A stretch of 64,000 nt of DNA from an uncultured Pelagibacteraceae bacterium. Its GTDB lineage: Bacteria > Pseudomonadota > Alphaproteobacteria > Pelagibacterales > Pelagibacteraceae. The stretch lies in NCBI GenBank assembly GCA_902588625.1, contig CACIPU010000001.1, forward strand, positions 1-64,000, in the 5' to 3' direction. Every line of letters starts with the position of its first letter. Within the stretch, counting starts at the first letter, position 1. Below the pieces are notes generated by a model that made no database searches, was not told the DNA's origin, and worked only from the letters and a program-made list of their open reading frames with translations. The translations under genes were made by a program, and so were the position numbers. Shown piece by piece: positions 54,976 to 64,000 of this stretch.

Positions 54976-55471
54976 AAATATTTATAATTTTTTTTACAAT
55001 ATCTTCTTTAGATAACTTATTACAATCAATTTTATAATTAGCTAATTTATAAATACTTTTCCTTTGATCATAGAGTTTTCTAATTTTTACATTTGTATTT
55101 TTTCCAATTGCCAAAGGTCTTTTTTTATTCCATTTTATTCTCTTATTAATAATATCAAGATTTATATCTAACCAAAAAGAGATAGAGTTTTTTAAAACAG
55201 CATCTCTAATAACTTTATTAATAAAAGCTCCACCACCTAGCGCTATAACACTTTTACTTTTTTTAAGTGATTCTAAAACGACCTTTTCTTCTTCAATTCT
55301 AAAAAAGTCTTCTCCTTTTTTTTTGAAAATTTCAGAAATTTTCATTGAAAAGTTCTTTTCAATATTAGAGTCAGTATCAATAAATTTTAAATTTTGCTTT
55401 TTAGCCACAATTCTAGCTAATGTAGATTTGCCAACGCCCATCATTCCCAATAAAACTACGTTTTTTTTCAC
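54962..55471 (-). CDS. aroK: Shikimate kinase
   Basis: A 169-residue kinase. The P-loop GMMGVGKSTLARIV, the shikimate-binding DTDSNIEKNF and FFRIEEEKVVLESL, and ALGGGAFIN are conserved. The lid region carries KWNKKRPLAIG. It phosphorylates shikimate. It precedes and overlaps aroB, a common alphaproteobacterial pair. Confidence 0.96.
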   Translation of the reverse strand: MKKNVVLLGMMGVGKSTLARIVAKKQNLKFIDTDSNIEKNFSMKISEIFKKKGEDFFRIEEEKVVLESLKKSKSVIALGGGAFINKVIRDAVLKNSISFWLDINLDIINKRIKWNKKRPLAIGKNTNVKIRKLYDQRKSIYKLANYKIDCNKLSKEDIVKKIINIYEKK

Positions 55472-55545
55472 TGTTAACAGAAATTTTAAATTTGATTTTT
55501 CACAATTATGTCTTATTTATCGAGTGTAAATATAATTTAATAAAT

Positions 55546-55731
55546 ATGCAACTTAGATTAACACCTAGAAAAAACAGAAATTTAATTAGTATAACTTTTA
55601 TAATCAAGGTTGTAATAATCGTACTAGTTTTATTTTTAGGAATATTTTTGCTTAATAAAATTGATTTTCCAACTCCAACAAAACTTATTAAGCAAGAAAT
55701 CAGCAATGATAAGCTTATCACACTTAAATAA
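55546..55731 (+). CDS. Small membrane protein (61 aa), hypothetical
   Basis: I start it at ATG 55546 (MQLRLTPRKNRNL); the open frame further upstream runs into the aroK promoter region. A basic N-terminus precedes one hydrophobic helix (about residues 13-36), then a short periplasmic tail with DFPTPTKLIKQEI. It overlaps the next gene by 26 nt in another frame. Placement and length suggest a real small membrane protein coupled to the following secreted protein. Function unknown. Confidence 0.6.
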   Translation: MQLRLTPRKNRNLISITFIIKVVIIVLVLFLGIFLLNKIDFPTPTKLIKQEISNDKLITLK

Positions 55732-57445
55732 ATTAATATTATTTTTACTGTTTTTCATTTTAGTAAGTTTCGAGCCTTCACTTAGCGAAGACGAACCTGT
55801 TGATATCTGGGCGAATTCAGATGATAACCAAGAAGATTCAAAAGAAATTAGTCAAGGAGAAGATATTCTTATCGAAAAACCGATTTTGTCAGAAAGTATA
55901 AATAAAATAGAAATTAAAATTGATGAAAATATAATTGAAAATCCGAGTCAATCAGTAATTGGAATATTTGACCCTAAAGAAAATAATTTTAATTTAGATA
56001 TGTGGAAAAATACTGATGGAGAGGATATTAAAAAAATTTTAACAAGAATAAATAAAATAGAACTTTCTAATTCTTCAGAAGAATTACTTTTTCAAGTTTT
56101 ATTTACTAACGCGTATCCTCCTAAAAAAAATTTAAGCTCAGAAGAATTTTTAAAAATTAAGATAGATTGGTTGATTTACAAAAAAAGAATTAAAGATTTA
56201 GAATTATTATTAAAAAATAATCCGGACTCGGTACAAAATTCAAAGGCAGTAAAATTTTTAATAAATGAATATTTATCTTCAGCTAATATTAAATCTGCTT
56301 GCGAAAAAATAAATCTCATCCAATCTAAAATTGAAAATAATTATCTAGAAAAGTTTAAAATTTATTGTTTAATAAATAATAATAAACAAGATGAAGCTCA
56401 ATTAATCTATGATCTTTTAGTAGAAAGAGGATTTGAAGATAAATTTTTTGAAGATAAAATTAATTTTCTATTAGGGATTAGTTCAAGCACATCACAAAAA
56501 ATTTTAGATAATAATTTATTAAATTTTTATTTATCATATATTACTAGTGATGACTTTAAATATGAACCTAATGAAAAAACTAATAATTATATTTGGAGAT
56601 ATCTTACTTCCGCAAACTTAATAGAAGTAAATAATCTAGAAAACGAAAACATCATATCAACTTATGAACAAGCTGCAGCAAAAAATTCATTTAATAAGGA
56701 TGAAATATTTAAAATTTATCTTAAAATGGGTTTTAATTTTAACCAACTATCTAACTCACAAGAAATTTATAAAAATTTATCACCCTATAAAGCAAGAGCG
56801 CTAATTTACCAAAGTATTTTATTAACTGATAATATTGAAAAAAAAATTAGATTATCTATTTTACTTAAGGAGCTATTTATTAAAGATAAAATTTTGAATG
56901 TTTATATCCTGGAATTATCAAATATATTAAAATCTATAAAGGCTGATGAAATTCCAGAAAATTATGTTAATTTTGTAAATGAAAATATAGATGAAAAAAA
57001 TAATAATAAGATTAAGTTTGATAATGATATTTTGCATAGATCTAAAGTTATAAGACATTTCATTGAAAAAAATTCTAAATTATCAAGAACAGAAAAAGAT
57101 TTTAAAACTGTTTATAAAAAAATAAAAAGAAATAAGAAATATTTTATTTCTATAAAAGATATTGTTGTACTCGAATCACTTGCTGCTGATGGTATTTCTT
57201 TACCTGAAGATTTAGATTACTCAGCATTATCCACTCAACTCACTGTGCCAAAAAATTTATACGATTTAGTAAATGAAAATCAGCTTGGTTTAGTAATGCT
57301 AAAAATTGTAGAAATAATAGGTGAAGATAATGTTTACAACCTAGATCCAGAGACAGTGTATTTTTTAGTTAAAATACTTAATGAACTCGATTTAAAAAAA
57401 ATTAGAAATAATATTCTAAGTGAAGCTTTGCCAGTTAGAAGTTAG
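55706..57445 (+). CDS. Periplasmic alpha-helical repeat protein, function unknown
   Basis: A 579-residue precursor. I start it at ATG 55706 because this gives a clean signal peptide (LILFLLFFILVSFEPSLSED); the upstream ATG 55661 would add 15 residues before it. An acidic linker is followed by a long all-helical region (about residues 100-570) resembling TPR/solenoid repeats, with KNNPDSVQNSKAVKFLINEY and NENIISTYEQAAAKNS as examples. I do not recognise a named family. Similar large secreted genes near aroK/aroB occur in other alphaproteobacteria in my recollection. Confidence 0.7.
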   Translation: MISLSHLNKLILFLLFFILVSFEPSLSEDEPVDIWANSDDNQEDSKEISQGEDILIEKPILSESINKIEIKIDENIIENPSQSVIGIFDPKENNFNLDMWKNTDGEDIKKILTRINKIELSNSSEELLFQVLFTNAYPPKKNLSSEEFLKIKIDWLIYKKRIKDLELLLKNNPDSVQNSKAVKFLINEYLSSANIKSACEKINLIQSKIENNYLEKFKIYCLINNNKQDEAQLIYDLLVERGFEDKFFEDKINFLLGISSSTSQKILDNNLLNFYLSYITSDDFKYEPNEKTNNYIWRYLTSANLIEVNNLENENIISTYEQAAAKNSFNKDEIFKIYLKMGFNFNQLSNSQEIYKNLSPYKARALIYQSILLTDNIEKKIRLSILLKELFIKDKILNVYILELSNILKSIKADEIPENYVNFVNENIDEKNNNKIKFDNDILHRSKVIRHFIEKNSKLSRTEKDFKTVYKKIKRNKKYFISIKDIVVLESLAADGISLPEDLDYSALSTQLTVPKNLYDLVNENQLGLVMLKIVEIIGEDNVYNLDPETVYFLVKILNELDLKKIRNNILSEALPVRS

Positions 57446-57507
57446 CCGGTAATATAAAAAATTACAATTACTTGACTAAAATAGTCTTATAATTTATTCA
57501 TACTTTA

Positions 57508-58032
57508 ATGGCTCTTAGACAGATTTTAACAGAACCTAACAGTATATTAAGACAGAAATCCCTTCCAGTGGATTTGGTTGACGAAAATATTCAAAGTCTT
57601 ATGGATGATATGTTGGAAACGATGTATGGAGCACCTGGCATAGGTTTGGCTGCAATTCAAATAGGTATACCAAAAAGGGTTATAGTTTTAGATATTGATC
57701 AAAAAGAGGGAAAAAAAAATCCTATATTTTTAGTAAATCCGGAGATAATTCAAAAATCAAAAAATTTATCAACATATGAAGAGGGCTGTTTATCAGTGCC
57801 TGGCCAATTTGCTGAGATTGATCGTCCTGATAAATGTAATATTAAATATTTAGATTATTATGGAGTAAAAAAAGAAATCAACGCTGAAGGTATGCTTGCT
57901 ACGTGTATTCAGCATGAAATGGATCATTTAGAAGGTATTTTATTTATTGATTACTTGTCAAAATTAAAAAAAACAATGATTGTAAAAAAACTTTCAAAAC
58001 AAAAGAAAGCACTAGAAAGAATTGTAGTTTAA
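57508..58032 (+). CDS. def: Peptide deformylase
   Basis: A 174-residue enzyme. Motif 1 GAPGIGLAAIQIG, motif 2 EGCLSVPG (metal cysteine) and motif 3 QHEMDHLEGILF (two metal histidines and catalytic glutamate) are complete. It removes the formyl group from new proteins. It is followed 16 nt later by fmt, its functional partner. Confidence 0.98.
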   Translation: MALRQILTEPNSILRQKSLPVDLVDENIQSLMDDMLETMYGAPGIGLAAIQIGIPKRVIVLDIDQKEGKKNPIFLVNPEIIQKSKNLSTYEEGCLSVPGQFAEIDRPDKCNIKYLDYYGVKKEINAEGMLATCIQHEMDHLEGILFIDYLSKLKKTMIVKKLSKQKKALERIVV

Positions 58033-58048
58033 ATTCAGCGGTATAAAA

Positions 58049-58969
58049 ATGTCATTTAATATAGTTTTTATGGGAACTCCTAAGTTTTCAGTTCCAACTC
58101 TAGATCTGTTACTAAAAAATAAATTTAATATTATAAAAGTTTACACTCAACCACCTAAAAAATCAAAAAGAGGCCAAAAAATTAATTCATCTCCAGTAGA
58201 GGAGTACTGCAAAAAAAATAAAATAAGTTTTAGAAATCCTGAGGTTCTAGATTCTCAAGAAGAGTTTAAGATTTTTGAAAAACTTTCAGCAAACTTAGTT
58301 GTTGTCGTTGCCTATGGAAAAATAATTCCAAAAAGTTTTTTAAAAATAGCTAAATTTGGATTTATAAATATTCATGCCTCCCTGCTACCTAAATGGAGAG
58401 GAGCTGCACCAATTCAAAGAGCAATAATGAATAGAGATAAAAAGATAGGAATTAGTATTATGAAGATAAAAGAAAAATTAGACAGTGGACCTGTTTTAGT
58501 ATCGAAGAAATTTGAACTAGATCAAAATGCAACTCACGATGAAATTGAAAAAAAACTTTCCATAGAAGGAGCAGATTTATTGATTCAGAGTTTAAAATCT
58601 ATTGAAAAAGGGAATTTAAAATTAGTAGAACAAGACGAATCACAAGCCACCTACGCAAAAAAAATAGATAAAAATGAAACAAAAATTAATTGGAACAAAG
58701 ATGCTAATAAAGTTTTAGCGCATATCCATAGCCTTAGTCCTAGCCCTGGCGCTTGGTTTGAGATTGATAAAGAACGTTTTAAAGTTTTAAGAGTTAAAAT
58801 ATCTTCAGAAAATGGTCAACCTGGTTATGTTCTTGATGAAAATTTAACTATTGGATGTGGATTAAATTCCATTCAAATTATTGAATTACAACGCCAGGGG
58901 AAAAATAGACAAACTAGCAAAGAATTTTTACTAGGTAAAAAAATTAGCAAAGGAACGATTCTAATTTAA
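58049..58969 (+). CDS. fmt: Methionyl-tRNA formyltransferase
   Basis: A 306-residue protein. FMGTPKFSVPTLDLLLKN at the start, VVVAYGKIIPKSFLKIAKFG, the formyl-folate site NIHASLLPKWRGAAPIQRAI, and a C-terminal OB-like domain. It formylates Met-tRNA for initiation. Its TAA shares one base with the truA ATG (TAATG), giving a def-fmt-truA unit. Confidence 0.97.
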   Translation: MSFNIVFMGTPKFSVPTLDLLLKNKFNIIKVYTQPPKKSKRGQKINSSPVEEYCKKNKISFRNPEVLDSQEEFKIFEKLSANLVVVVAYGKIIPKSFLKIAKFGFINIHASLLPKWRGAAPIQRAIMNRDKKIGISIMKIKEKLDSGPVLVSKKFELDQNATHDEIEKKLSIEGADLLIQSLKSIEKGNLKLVEQDESQATYAKKIDKNETKINWNKDANKVLAHIHSLSPSPGAWFEIDKERFKVLRVKISSENGQPGYVLDENLTIGCGLNSIQIIELQRQGKNRQTSKEFLLGKKISKGTILI

Positions 58970-59706
58970 TGCAAAGATATAAAATCATTATAGAATATGA
59001 AGGGACTTCATTTGTGGGATGGCAATTTCAAAAAAATGGCCAATCTGTTCAAGAAGTATTACAAAAAGCAATATTTAATTTTTCAAAAGAAAAAGTAATT
59101 GTCACAGGAGCGGGAAGAACAGACTCAGGGGTTCATGCCTTGCAGCAAGTAGCACACTTTGATTTAAAAAAAAAAATAAAAAAAAAAAATCTTTTACATG
59201 CTATTAACCATAATATAGTAAATAAATCTGTAACGGTTTTAAAAATTAATAAAGTAAATAAAAATTTTCATTCAAGGTATGATGCTAAAAAAAGAACTTA
59301 TTTATACTTAATTATTAATAGGCAATCACCCTTAGCGATTCAAAAGAACAAAGCTTGGCAGATAAGAAAAAAACTTGATATAAAAGCTATGAAAAAAGGT
59401 GCAAGATTATTATTAGGAACTCACAATTTTTCAACATATAGAGCTGCAGCGTGTGGAGCTAAATCACCCATTAGAACAATGGAAAAAATTTTAATAAAAA
59501 AAAATAAAGATAAAATTTCTTTAAGGTTTACATCTAAATCTTTTTTACAGCAGCAAGTTCGCTCAATGGTTGGTTGTATTAAATATTTAGGAGAAGGAAA
59601 GTGGACTTTAGACAATTTTCAAAAATCATTTAAATCAAAAAATAGAACTAAATGTGCCCCTCCAGCGCCAGCATTTGGATTATATTTAAAAAAAGTTTCT
59701 TATTAA
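58969..59706 (+). CDS. truA: tRNA pseudouridine synthase A
   Basis: A 245-residue protein. The catalytic aspartate lies in GAGRTDSGVHALQQVAHF. YEGTSFVGWQFQKNGQSVQE and FLQQQVRSMVGCIKYLGEGK are also conserved. It makes pseudouridine at positions 38-40 of tRNA anticodon arms. The 3' end overlaps the opposing deacetylase by 4 nt. Confidence 0.97.
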   Translation: MQRYKIIIEYEGTSFVGWQFQKNGQSVQEVLQKAIFNFSKEKVIVTGAGRTDSGVHALQQVAHFDLKKKIKKKNLLHAINHNIVNKSVTVLKINKVNKNFHSRYDAKKRTYLYLIINRQSPLAIQKNKAWQIRKKLDIKAMKKGARLLLGTHNFSTYRAAACGAKSPIRTMEKILIKKNKDKISLRFTSKSFLQQQVRSMVGCIKYLGEGKWTLDNFQKSFKSKNRTKCAPPAPAFGLYLKKVSY

Positions 59707-60632
59707 GTTGCTTCTATTAAAGATTTTACGTGAAGGTCAACACTTTCTCTAAGAGCATTTAAATCATAACCTCCTTCTAAAATAGAAATAACTTTTCCAG
59801 CACAGAGTTTTTTTGCAATTACTAGTATTCTTTTAGTTAAAGTATAATAGTCTTCAGATTCAAGGTTCATTTGAGCAAGAGGGTCATCTTTATGAGCATC
59901 AAATCCAGCTGATAGTAAGATGAATTCAGGTTTAAATTGTTTTAATTTTTTAAAAATAGTTTCATAGGCATTTAAAAATTCATGAGATTGTGTGTCGGCA
60001 CTTAGTGGGACGTTTAATATATTATTTTTATTTCCTTTTTCATTAGCTGCACCAGATCCAGGGTAGTACGGATACTGATGAGAAGAAATATATAAAACAT
60101 TTTCTTTATCATAAAAAATATTTTGAGTTCCATTGCCATGATGAACATCAAAATCAATAATAGCTACTTTCTTTAATTTATACTTTTCCAATAAATAGTA
60201 TGCACCAACGGCTACATTATTATAAACACAAAATCCCATTGCTTTATGTTTTTCAGCATGGTGTCCGGGAGGCCTTACTGCACAAAAAGCATTATTGAAA
60301 TCATTTTTCATCACACCATCTATTGCAGTTAAAATTGAACCTACAGCATCTTTGGTAGCTTCTTTACTACCTGGGGAAACTATTGTATCTCCATCTAGAA
60401 AATTCAAACCTTGTTTAGGAAAAGATTCAGTTATGCTATTCAGGTAGTTTTTATCATGAGCATACTCTAAATATTTAAGATCAAATACTTTAGGTTTTTT
60501 CCAAATTAAACTTTTTGTTTTTGTTTTTTTTAAGTGATCTATAACTACAGTTACACGGTCTGCTCTTTCAGGATGTCCTTGTCCCGTATCATGATTTAAG
60601 TAAGTATCTGTAGTTATTATTCCTGTTTTCAT
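59703..60632 (-). CDS. Histone deacetylase family protein (class II HDAC-like)
   Basis: A 309-residue zinc amidohydrolase. HPERADRVTVVIDHL, RPPGHHAEKHKAMGFCVYNN with the active-site histidine pair, DFDVHHGNGTQNIF (zinc D and H) and SAGFDAHKDDPLAQM (zinc D) are complete. Bacterial members deacetylate acetylpolyamines or small amides such as acetoin-related compounds; the substrate is not clear. It is last in the minus-strand dap-arg cluster, 60 nt from dapE. Confidence 0.92.
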   Translation of the reverse strand: MKTGIITTDTYLNHDTGQGHPERADRVTVVIDHLKKTKTKSLIWKKPKVFDLKYLEYAHDKNYLNSITESFPKQGLNFLDGDTIVSPGSKEATKDAVGSILTAIDGVMKNDFNNAFCAVRPPGHHAEKHKAMGFCVYNNVAVGAYYLLEKYKLKKVAIIDFDVHHGNGTQNIFYDKENVLYISSHQYPYYPGSGAANEKGNKNNILNVPLSADTQSHEFLNAYETIFKKLKQFKPEFILLSAGFDAHKDDPLAQMNLESEDYYTLTKRILVIAKKLCAGKVISILEGGYDLNALRESVDLHVKSLIEAT

Positions 60633-60692
60633 TTTTAATTTAATTTTTTTAATTGTTTATAATTGGAATTAAAGTTAGATGGTTTAAGAAAT

Positions 60693-61862
60693 TCAAAGTA
60701 TCCTTTTTTTATTCTTTTTCCCAACGTTAAAATAATTTTCTAATATATTTAAATATATATTAGTTAACTTTTTTAGATCCGGCAAAGAAACAGACTCATC
60801 AATTTTATGCATAGTTTTTCCTACTAAACCAAATTCTAAGCAAGGTGCTATTTTTCTTATAAATCTAGCATCAGAAGTTCCACCAGTCGTGGATAACTTA
60901 GGTTTAATTTTAGTAATTTTTTTTATGGTATTTTGAATCATAAAAGTTGTTTTATTTGGTTTTGTTAAAAAAGCCTCACCAGAAATTTCGTATATCACTT
61001 GGAATCTACATTTTGATTTTTTAGTTATTGATCTGAATATAGCGTTTAACTTTTTTTTTAGCGAACTAGAAGAATGTTTGCTATTAAATCTAATATTAAA
61101 TACTGCATTTGCTGATCCTGGGATTACGTTATCTGCATAATTATCTATATTAATTTTAGTTATTTCTAAGTTTGATGCTTGAAAATTTTTTGTTCCTTTG
61201 TCCAATTTAATTTCTTTTAATTTGTTTAAAATTTTAACCATTGAATCTGATGGATTGTTTGCTCTGTGAGGGTAGGCCACGTGCCCTTGCGTACCAATTA
61301 CTGTTAGTCGTCCAGTAATACTTCCTCTTCTTCCAATTTTGATCATTTCCCCAAGTTTATTTGGATTAGTTGGCTCTCCAACTAAGCAGAAATTAATTTT
61401 CTCTCTTTTTCTTTTTAAGAATTCAACTACTTTTTTTGTCCCATGAGTTGCTATACCCTCTTCATCTCCAGTAATTAATAAACTTATAGAACCGTTAAAT
61501 TTTTTATTTTTTGTTTTAAATTTACTTACAGCGGCGACAAAGCATGCGATCGAAGCTTTCATATCGTTAGCACCCCGACCAATTAATTTATTATTTTTAA
61601 CAGCTGGTTTAAAAGGATTTATACTCCACTCACTTATATTTCCTGGCGGAACAACATCTGTATGACCTGCATAACAAAAATTAGGAGATGATTTACCAAG
61701 TTTTGCATATAAATTTTTAATATTTTTAAAATTTATTAATTGGCATTTAAAACCAAGAGATCTTAAATTTTTTGCTAAAAGATTTATTGCTCCAGCATCT
61801 TTTGGAGTTATGCTTGGCCTACGAATTAATTCTTTTGCAAATCTTAGCTCATTAATTGACAT
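60693..61862 (-). CDS. dapE: Succinyl-diaminopimelate desuccinylase
   Basis: A 389-residue M20 metallopeptidase-fold enzyme. Metal ligands lie in YAGHTDVVPPG, GRGANDMKASIACFV, GDEEGIATHGTKK and GEPTNPNKLG, with the last histidine in GKTMHKIDESVSL. The dimerisation domain spans about residues 180-300. It makes LL-diaminopimelate for lysine and cell wall. dapD lies 6 nt upstream. Confidence 0.97.
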   Translation of the reverse strand: MSINELRFAKELIRRPSITPKDAGAINLLAKNLRSLGFKCQLINFKNIKNLYAKLGKSSPNFCYAGHTDVVPPGNISEWSINPFKPAVKNNKLIGRGANDMKASIACFVAAVSKFKTKNKKFNGSISLLITGDEEGIATHGTKKVVEFLKRKREKINFCLVGEPTNPNKLGEMIKIGRRGSITGRLTVIGTQGHVAYPHRANNPSDSMVKILNKLKEIKLDKGTKNFQASNLEITKINIDNYADNVIPGSANAVFNIRFNSKHSSSSLKKKLNAIFRSITKKSKCRFQVIYEISGEAFLTKPNKTTFMIQNTIKKITKIKPKLSTTGGTSDARFIRKIAPCLEFGLVGKTMHKIDESVSLPDLKKLTNIYLNILENYFNVGKKNKKRIL

Positions 61863-61868
61863 GATTTT

Positions 61869-62696
61869 TTAGTCTCTTAATAAATCGTTAATTGAAGTTT
61901 TGCTTCTTGTTTTTTCATCAACTTTTTTTACGATTATTACACAATACAAAGAAGGTCCATCAGGATTATTTTTGCTTGGCATAGCTCCTGGGACCACAAC
62001 TGAGTAATCAGGAACTTTACCATAATATACTTCACCTGTTGAACGATCAATGATTCGCGTTGATGCTCCTATATAAACCCCCATGGATAGTACAGATCCT
62101 TTTCCAACAATAACTCCTTCGGCTATTTCAGCTCTAGCTCCTATAAAACAATTATCTTCAACTATGGTTGGGTTTGCCTGCATCGGTTCTAATACTCCAC
62201 CTATTCCAGCTCCTCCAGATATATGACAATTTTTTCCAACTTGAGCACAAGATCCTACTGACGCCCATGTATCAATCATACTACCTTCATCTACATAAGC
62301 TCCAATATTTACAAACGAAGGCATTAGCACTACATTTTTTGCAATGAAGGCACCTTTTCTTATCACCCCATTAGGTACATATCTAAATCCAGCTTCGATC
62401 ATTTTTTTTTCATCCCAACCCTGTGTTTTGCCTTCAATTTTATCGTACCAAGTTGAATAAGGTCCTTTAGATGCTTTCATTTTATTTACTCTAAAACTTA
62501 ACAATATTCCTTTTTTTATCCATTGATTTACACCCCACCGGTTATCTTTTTTTTCTGCAACACGTATTTTTCCTGAGTCTAATAAATCTATAGTTTGGGT
62601 AATAGCATTTAATATTTTTTTATCAGATTTAGAATTAATCTGATTTTTATCATCCCAAGCATTATTAATAATTTTTTCAAAAGTATCAGTGTTCAT
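61869..62696 (-). CDS. dapD: Tetrahydrodipicolinate N-succinyltransferase
   Basis: A 275-residue protein. The helical N-domain is followed by left-handed beta-helix hexapeptide repeats (residues about 100-230), including [36 protein letters not shown] and [20 protein letters not shown]. It acts just before DapE (with DapC between) in the succinylase route. Its stop-start relation with the HAD gene upstream is a 1-nt overlap. Confidence 0.98.
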   Translation of the reverse strand: MNTDTFEKIINNAWDDKNQINSKSDKKILNAITQTIDLLDSGKIRVAEKKDNRWGVNQWIKKGILLSFRVNKMKASKGPYSTWYDKIEGKTQGWDEKKMIEAGFRYVPNGVIRKGAFIAKNVVLMPSFVNIGAYVDEGSMIDTWASVGSCAQVGKNCHISGGAGIGGVLEPMQANPTIVEDNCFIGARAEIAEGVIVGKGSVLSMGVYIGASTRIIDRSTGEVYYGKVPDYSVVVPGAMPSKNNPDGPSLYCVIIVKKVDEKTRSKTSINDLLRD

Positions 62697-63367
62697 TATG
62701 CAATTTTTTCTAAATTAATTTTTCTTAAAAATTCAGATAAGTCATTTGTTTTGTAATTAACAAAATCGCTATCTGAAAATTTTTTGGCCCAAGGTTCATC
62801 ATTTTCAATCCAAATTGTTTTCATACCCATTTCATATGCTGGTTTTAAATTTCTTGCAATATCTTCAACAAATACACTTAATTTTGGGTCAATTTTATGT
62901 TTTTCTATTAATTTTTTATAGGGTTCTATAGATGGTTTAGGTATAAAATCACAGTCTACAATATCAAAAATGTCATCAAAAAGTTGATTAATACCAATTT
63001 TTGTAGTCACATTTATTGCGTGTTTTTTAGATCCATTAGTAAATATAATTTTTTTTCCATCAAGTTTTTCAATTTCTTTATATAGTTTTATATCTTTTTT
63101 TAAAAAATTTATATCAATATCATGAACAAATTCTAAAAATTCATTAGCATCTATTTTATGATTTTTTATCATCCCATTTAAAGTAGTATTATATTCATAA
63201 AAATAATTTTTTTGTATTTTTTTAGCTTCATCAATACTAACATTAAGTTTTTCAGAAATATATTTAGACATTTTTTTATCTACCTGTTCAAAAACTTTAG
63301 TTTTACCAGAATATAAAGTATTATCTAAATCAAAAATCCAATATTTAATTGTTTGAAATGATTTCAT
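62696..63367 (-). CDS. HAD-family pyrimidine 5'-nucleotidase-like hydrolase
   Basis: A 223-residue HAD protein. The nucleophile motif is [12 protein letters not shown], motif [11 protein letters not shown], motif III lysine in [11 protein letters not shown] and motif [18 protein letters not shown]. This fits the pyrimidine 5'-nucleotidase subgroup (SDT1-like), which is often annotated next to argB and dapD in Alphaproteobacteria. It overlaps argB by 4 nt and dapD by 1 nt. Confidence 0.9.
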   Translation of the reverse strand: MKSFQTIKYWIFDLDNTLYSGKTKVFEQVDKKMSKYISEKLNVSIDEAKKIQKNYFYEYNTTLNGMIKNHKIDANEFLEFVHDIDINFLKKDIKLYKEIEKLDGKKIIFTNGSKKHAINVTTKIGINQLFDDIFDIVDCDFIPKPSIEPYKKLIEKHKIDPKLSVFVEDIARNLKPAYEMGMKTIWIENDEPWAKKFSDSDFVNYKTNDLSEFLRKINLEKIA

Positions 63368-64000
63368 TTTCTTATAAGGGTTCCCGAACCTTTGTCTGAA
63401 AATAATTCAAAGAGAATTGAATGTGGTTTTCTACCATCTATAATAACCACACCTTTTACTCCATTGTTTACTGCATCTATGCAAGTTCTTATTTTAGGGA
63501 TCATTCCCTCACTTATTGTTTCATCATAAATTAATTTTTCCGCCTCACTTGATTTGATTTCAGAAATTAATTTTTTACTTTTATCATAAACACCTTCAAC
63601 ATCTGTCATAAGCATTAATCTTCTTGATTTTAAACTTTTTGCAAATGCACCAGCAGCAGTGTCAGCATTAATGTTATAGGTTTGATTTTTTTTATCTAAA
63701 CCTATAGGAGAAATTACTGGTATATAGTTTTCTTTTATTAAATTTTTAATTATTTTATCTTCAATTTTAGTTGGTCTACCTACAAAACCCAGAACTTTAT
63801 TTTTTTGTTCTACATAAATTGAAACATTTTCTTTTACAGTTATAGATTTTGCTTTACATCCTTTTTTCTCAAGGGCTTTAACAATTTCTTTATTAAATTC
63901 TATCATTATTTCTTCAACAACTTTTATAACTTTTTCATCAGTAACTCTAAGACCCATTATAAATTTAGTTTCTATATTTAATTCATTAAGTCTCTTTTTA
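63364..64000 (-). CDS. argB: Acetylglutamate kinase, C-terminal part (5' end beyond window)
   Basis: The frame stays open through base 64000, and the upstream codons (ending ETKFIMGLRVTD) match the middle of ArgB, so the ATG at 63957 is internal. Visible motifs are MGLRVTDEKVIKVVEEIM, VISPIGLDKKNQTYNINADT then AAGAFAKSLKSRRLMLMTDV, and GMIPKIRTCIDAVNNGVKGV. The N-terminal lysine and GGG phosphate loop are outside. It phosphorylates N-acetylglutamate in arginine synthesis. Confidence 0.95.
   Translation of the reverse strand, partial: KKRLNELNIETKFIMGLRVTDEKVIKVVEEIMIEFNKEIVKALEKKGCKAKSITVKENVSIYVEQKNKVLGFVGRPTKIEDKIIKNLIKENYIPVISPIGLDKKNQTYNINADTAAGAFAKSLKSRRLMLMTDVEGVYDKSKKLISEIKSSEAEKLIYDETISEGMIPKIRTCIDAVNNGVKGVVIIDGRKPHSILFELFSDKGSGTLIRK

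Overview
The window is very AT-rich, densely packed DNA from a streamlined alphaproteobacterium, most likely a Pelagibacterales (SAR11)-type marine cell. This is inferred from gene families and order, not from a marker tree. Supporting signs are a class I lysyl-tRNA synthetase, the cobS-cobT-DnaJ-BolA block, argB-nucleotidase-dapD-dapE, def-fmt-truA, and thrS-infC-rpmI-rplT-pheST-lepA. Lysine-rich, AT-driven proteins and almost no intergenic space also fit. Convergent genes repeatedly overlap or abut.

Layout. 1-1810: end of a TRAP-type fused permease and a DUF4346 protein. 1842-4686: a cobalamin riboswitch controlling a BtuB-like receptor and a coupled DUF1289-DUF6580 membrane fusion, so probably a vitamin B12 uptake unit. 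4660-5272 (minus): a thioesterase preceded by two overlapping very small ORFs. 5500-9715: a three-gene operon of a DUF4956 membrane protein, a secreted CotH-like/beta-helix/pyrophosphatase fusion, and a VTC-type polyphosphate polymerase domain. This is the strongest candidate for an undescribed system. 9724-9800: tRNA-Arg. 9922-15338: thiolase, then a pyruvate dehydrogenase E1 carrying a lipoyl domain next to an E2 that has none. 15343-23832: an EamA transporter, UppP, glutamate synthase gltD-gltB behind a palindrome-rich upstream region, and an alpha/beta hydrolase. 23859-33551: a glycosyltransferase and the translation cluster thrS to lepA.

33554-37105 is an accessory island. An intact tRNA-Ser(GGA) is followed by three partial copies of its 3' portion, which bracket three single-gene modules: a secreted/membrane protein, a DUF805 protein and a long charged coiled-coil protein. 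This looks like repeated integration at a tRNA 3' end. No integrase lies in the window.

37158-45903 mixes poorly known genes (DUF952, a 2H-phosphoesterase-like protein, an unknown basic protein, a methyltransferase-like protein, a MORN protein) with selO and a TrkH-AmpG-NlpC/P60 envelope operon. It also holds a 16-residue ORF with a near-perfect Shine-Dalgarno and promoter. 46004-64000 is mostly housekeeping: lysK-pyrD, CcdA, rpmB, a VUT transporter, cobT-cobS-DnaJ with divergent bolA, aroB-aroK, a periplasmic helical-repeat protein, def-fmt-truA, an HDAC-family deacetylase, and dapE-dapD-nucleotidase-argB, with argB running off the right edge.
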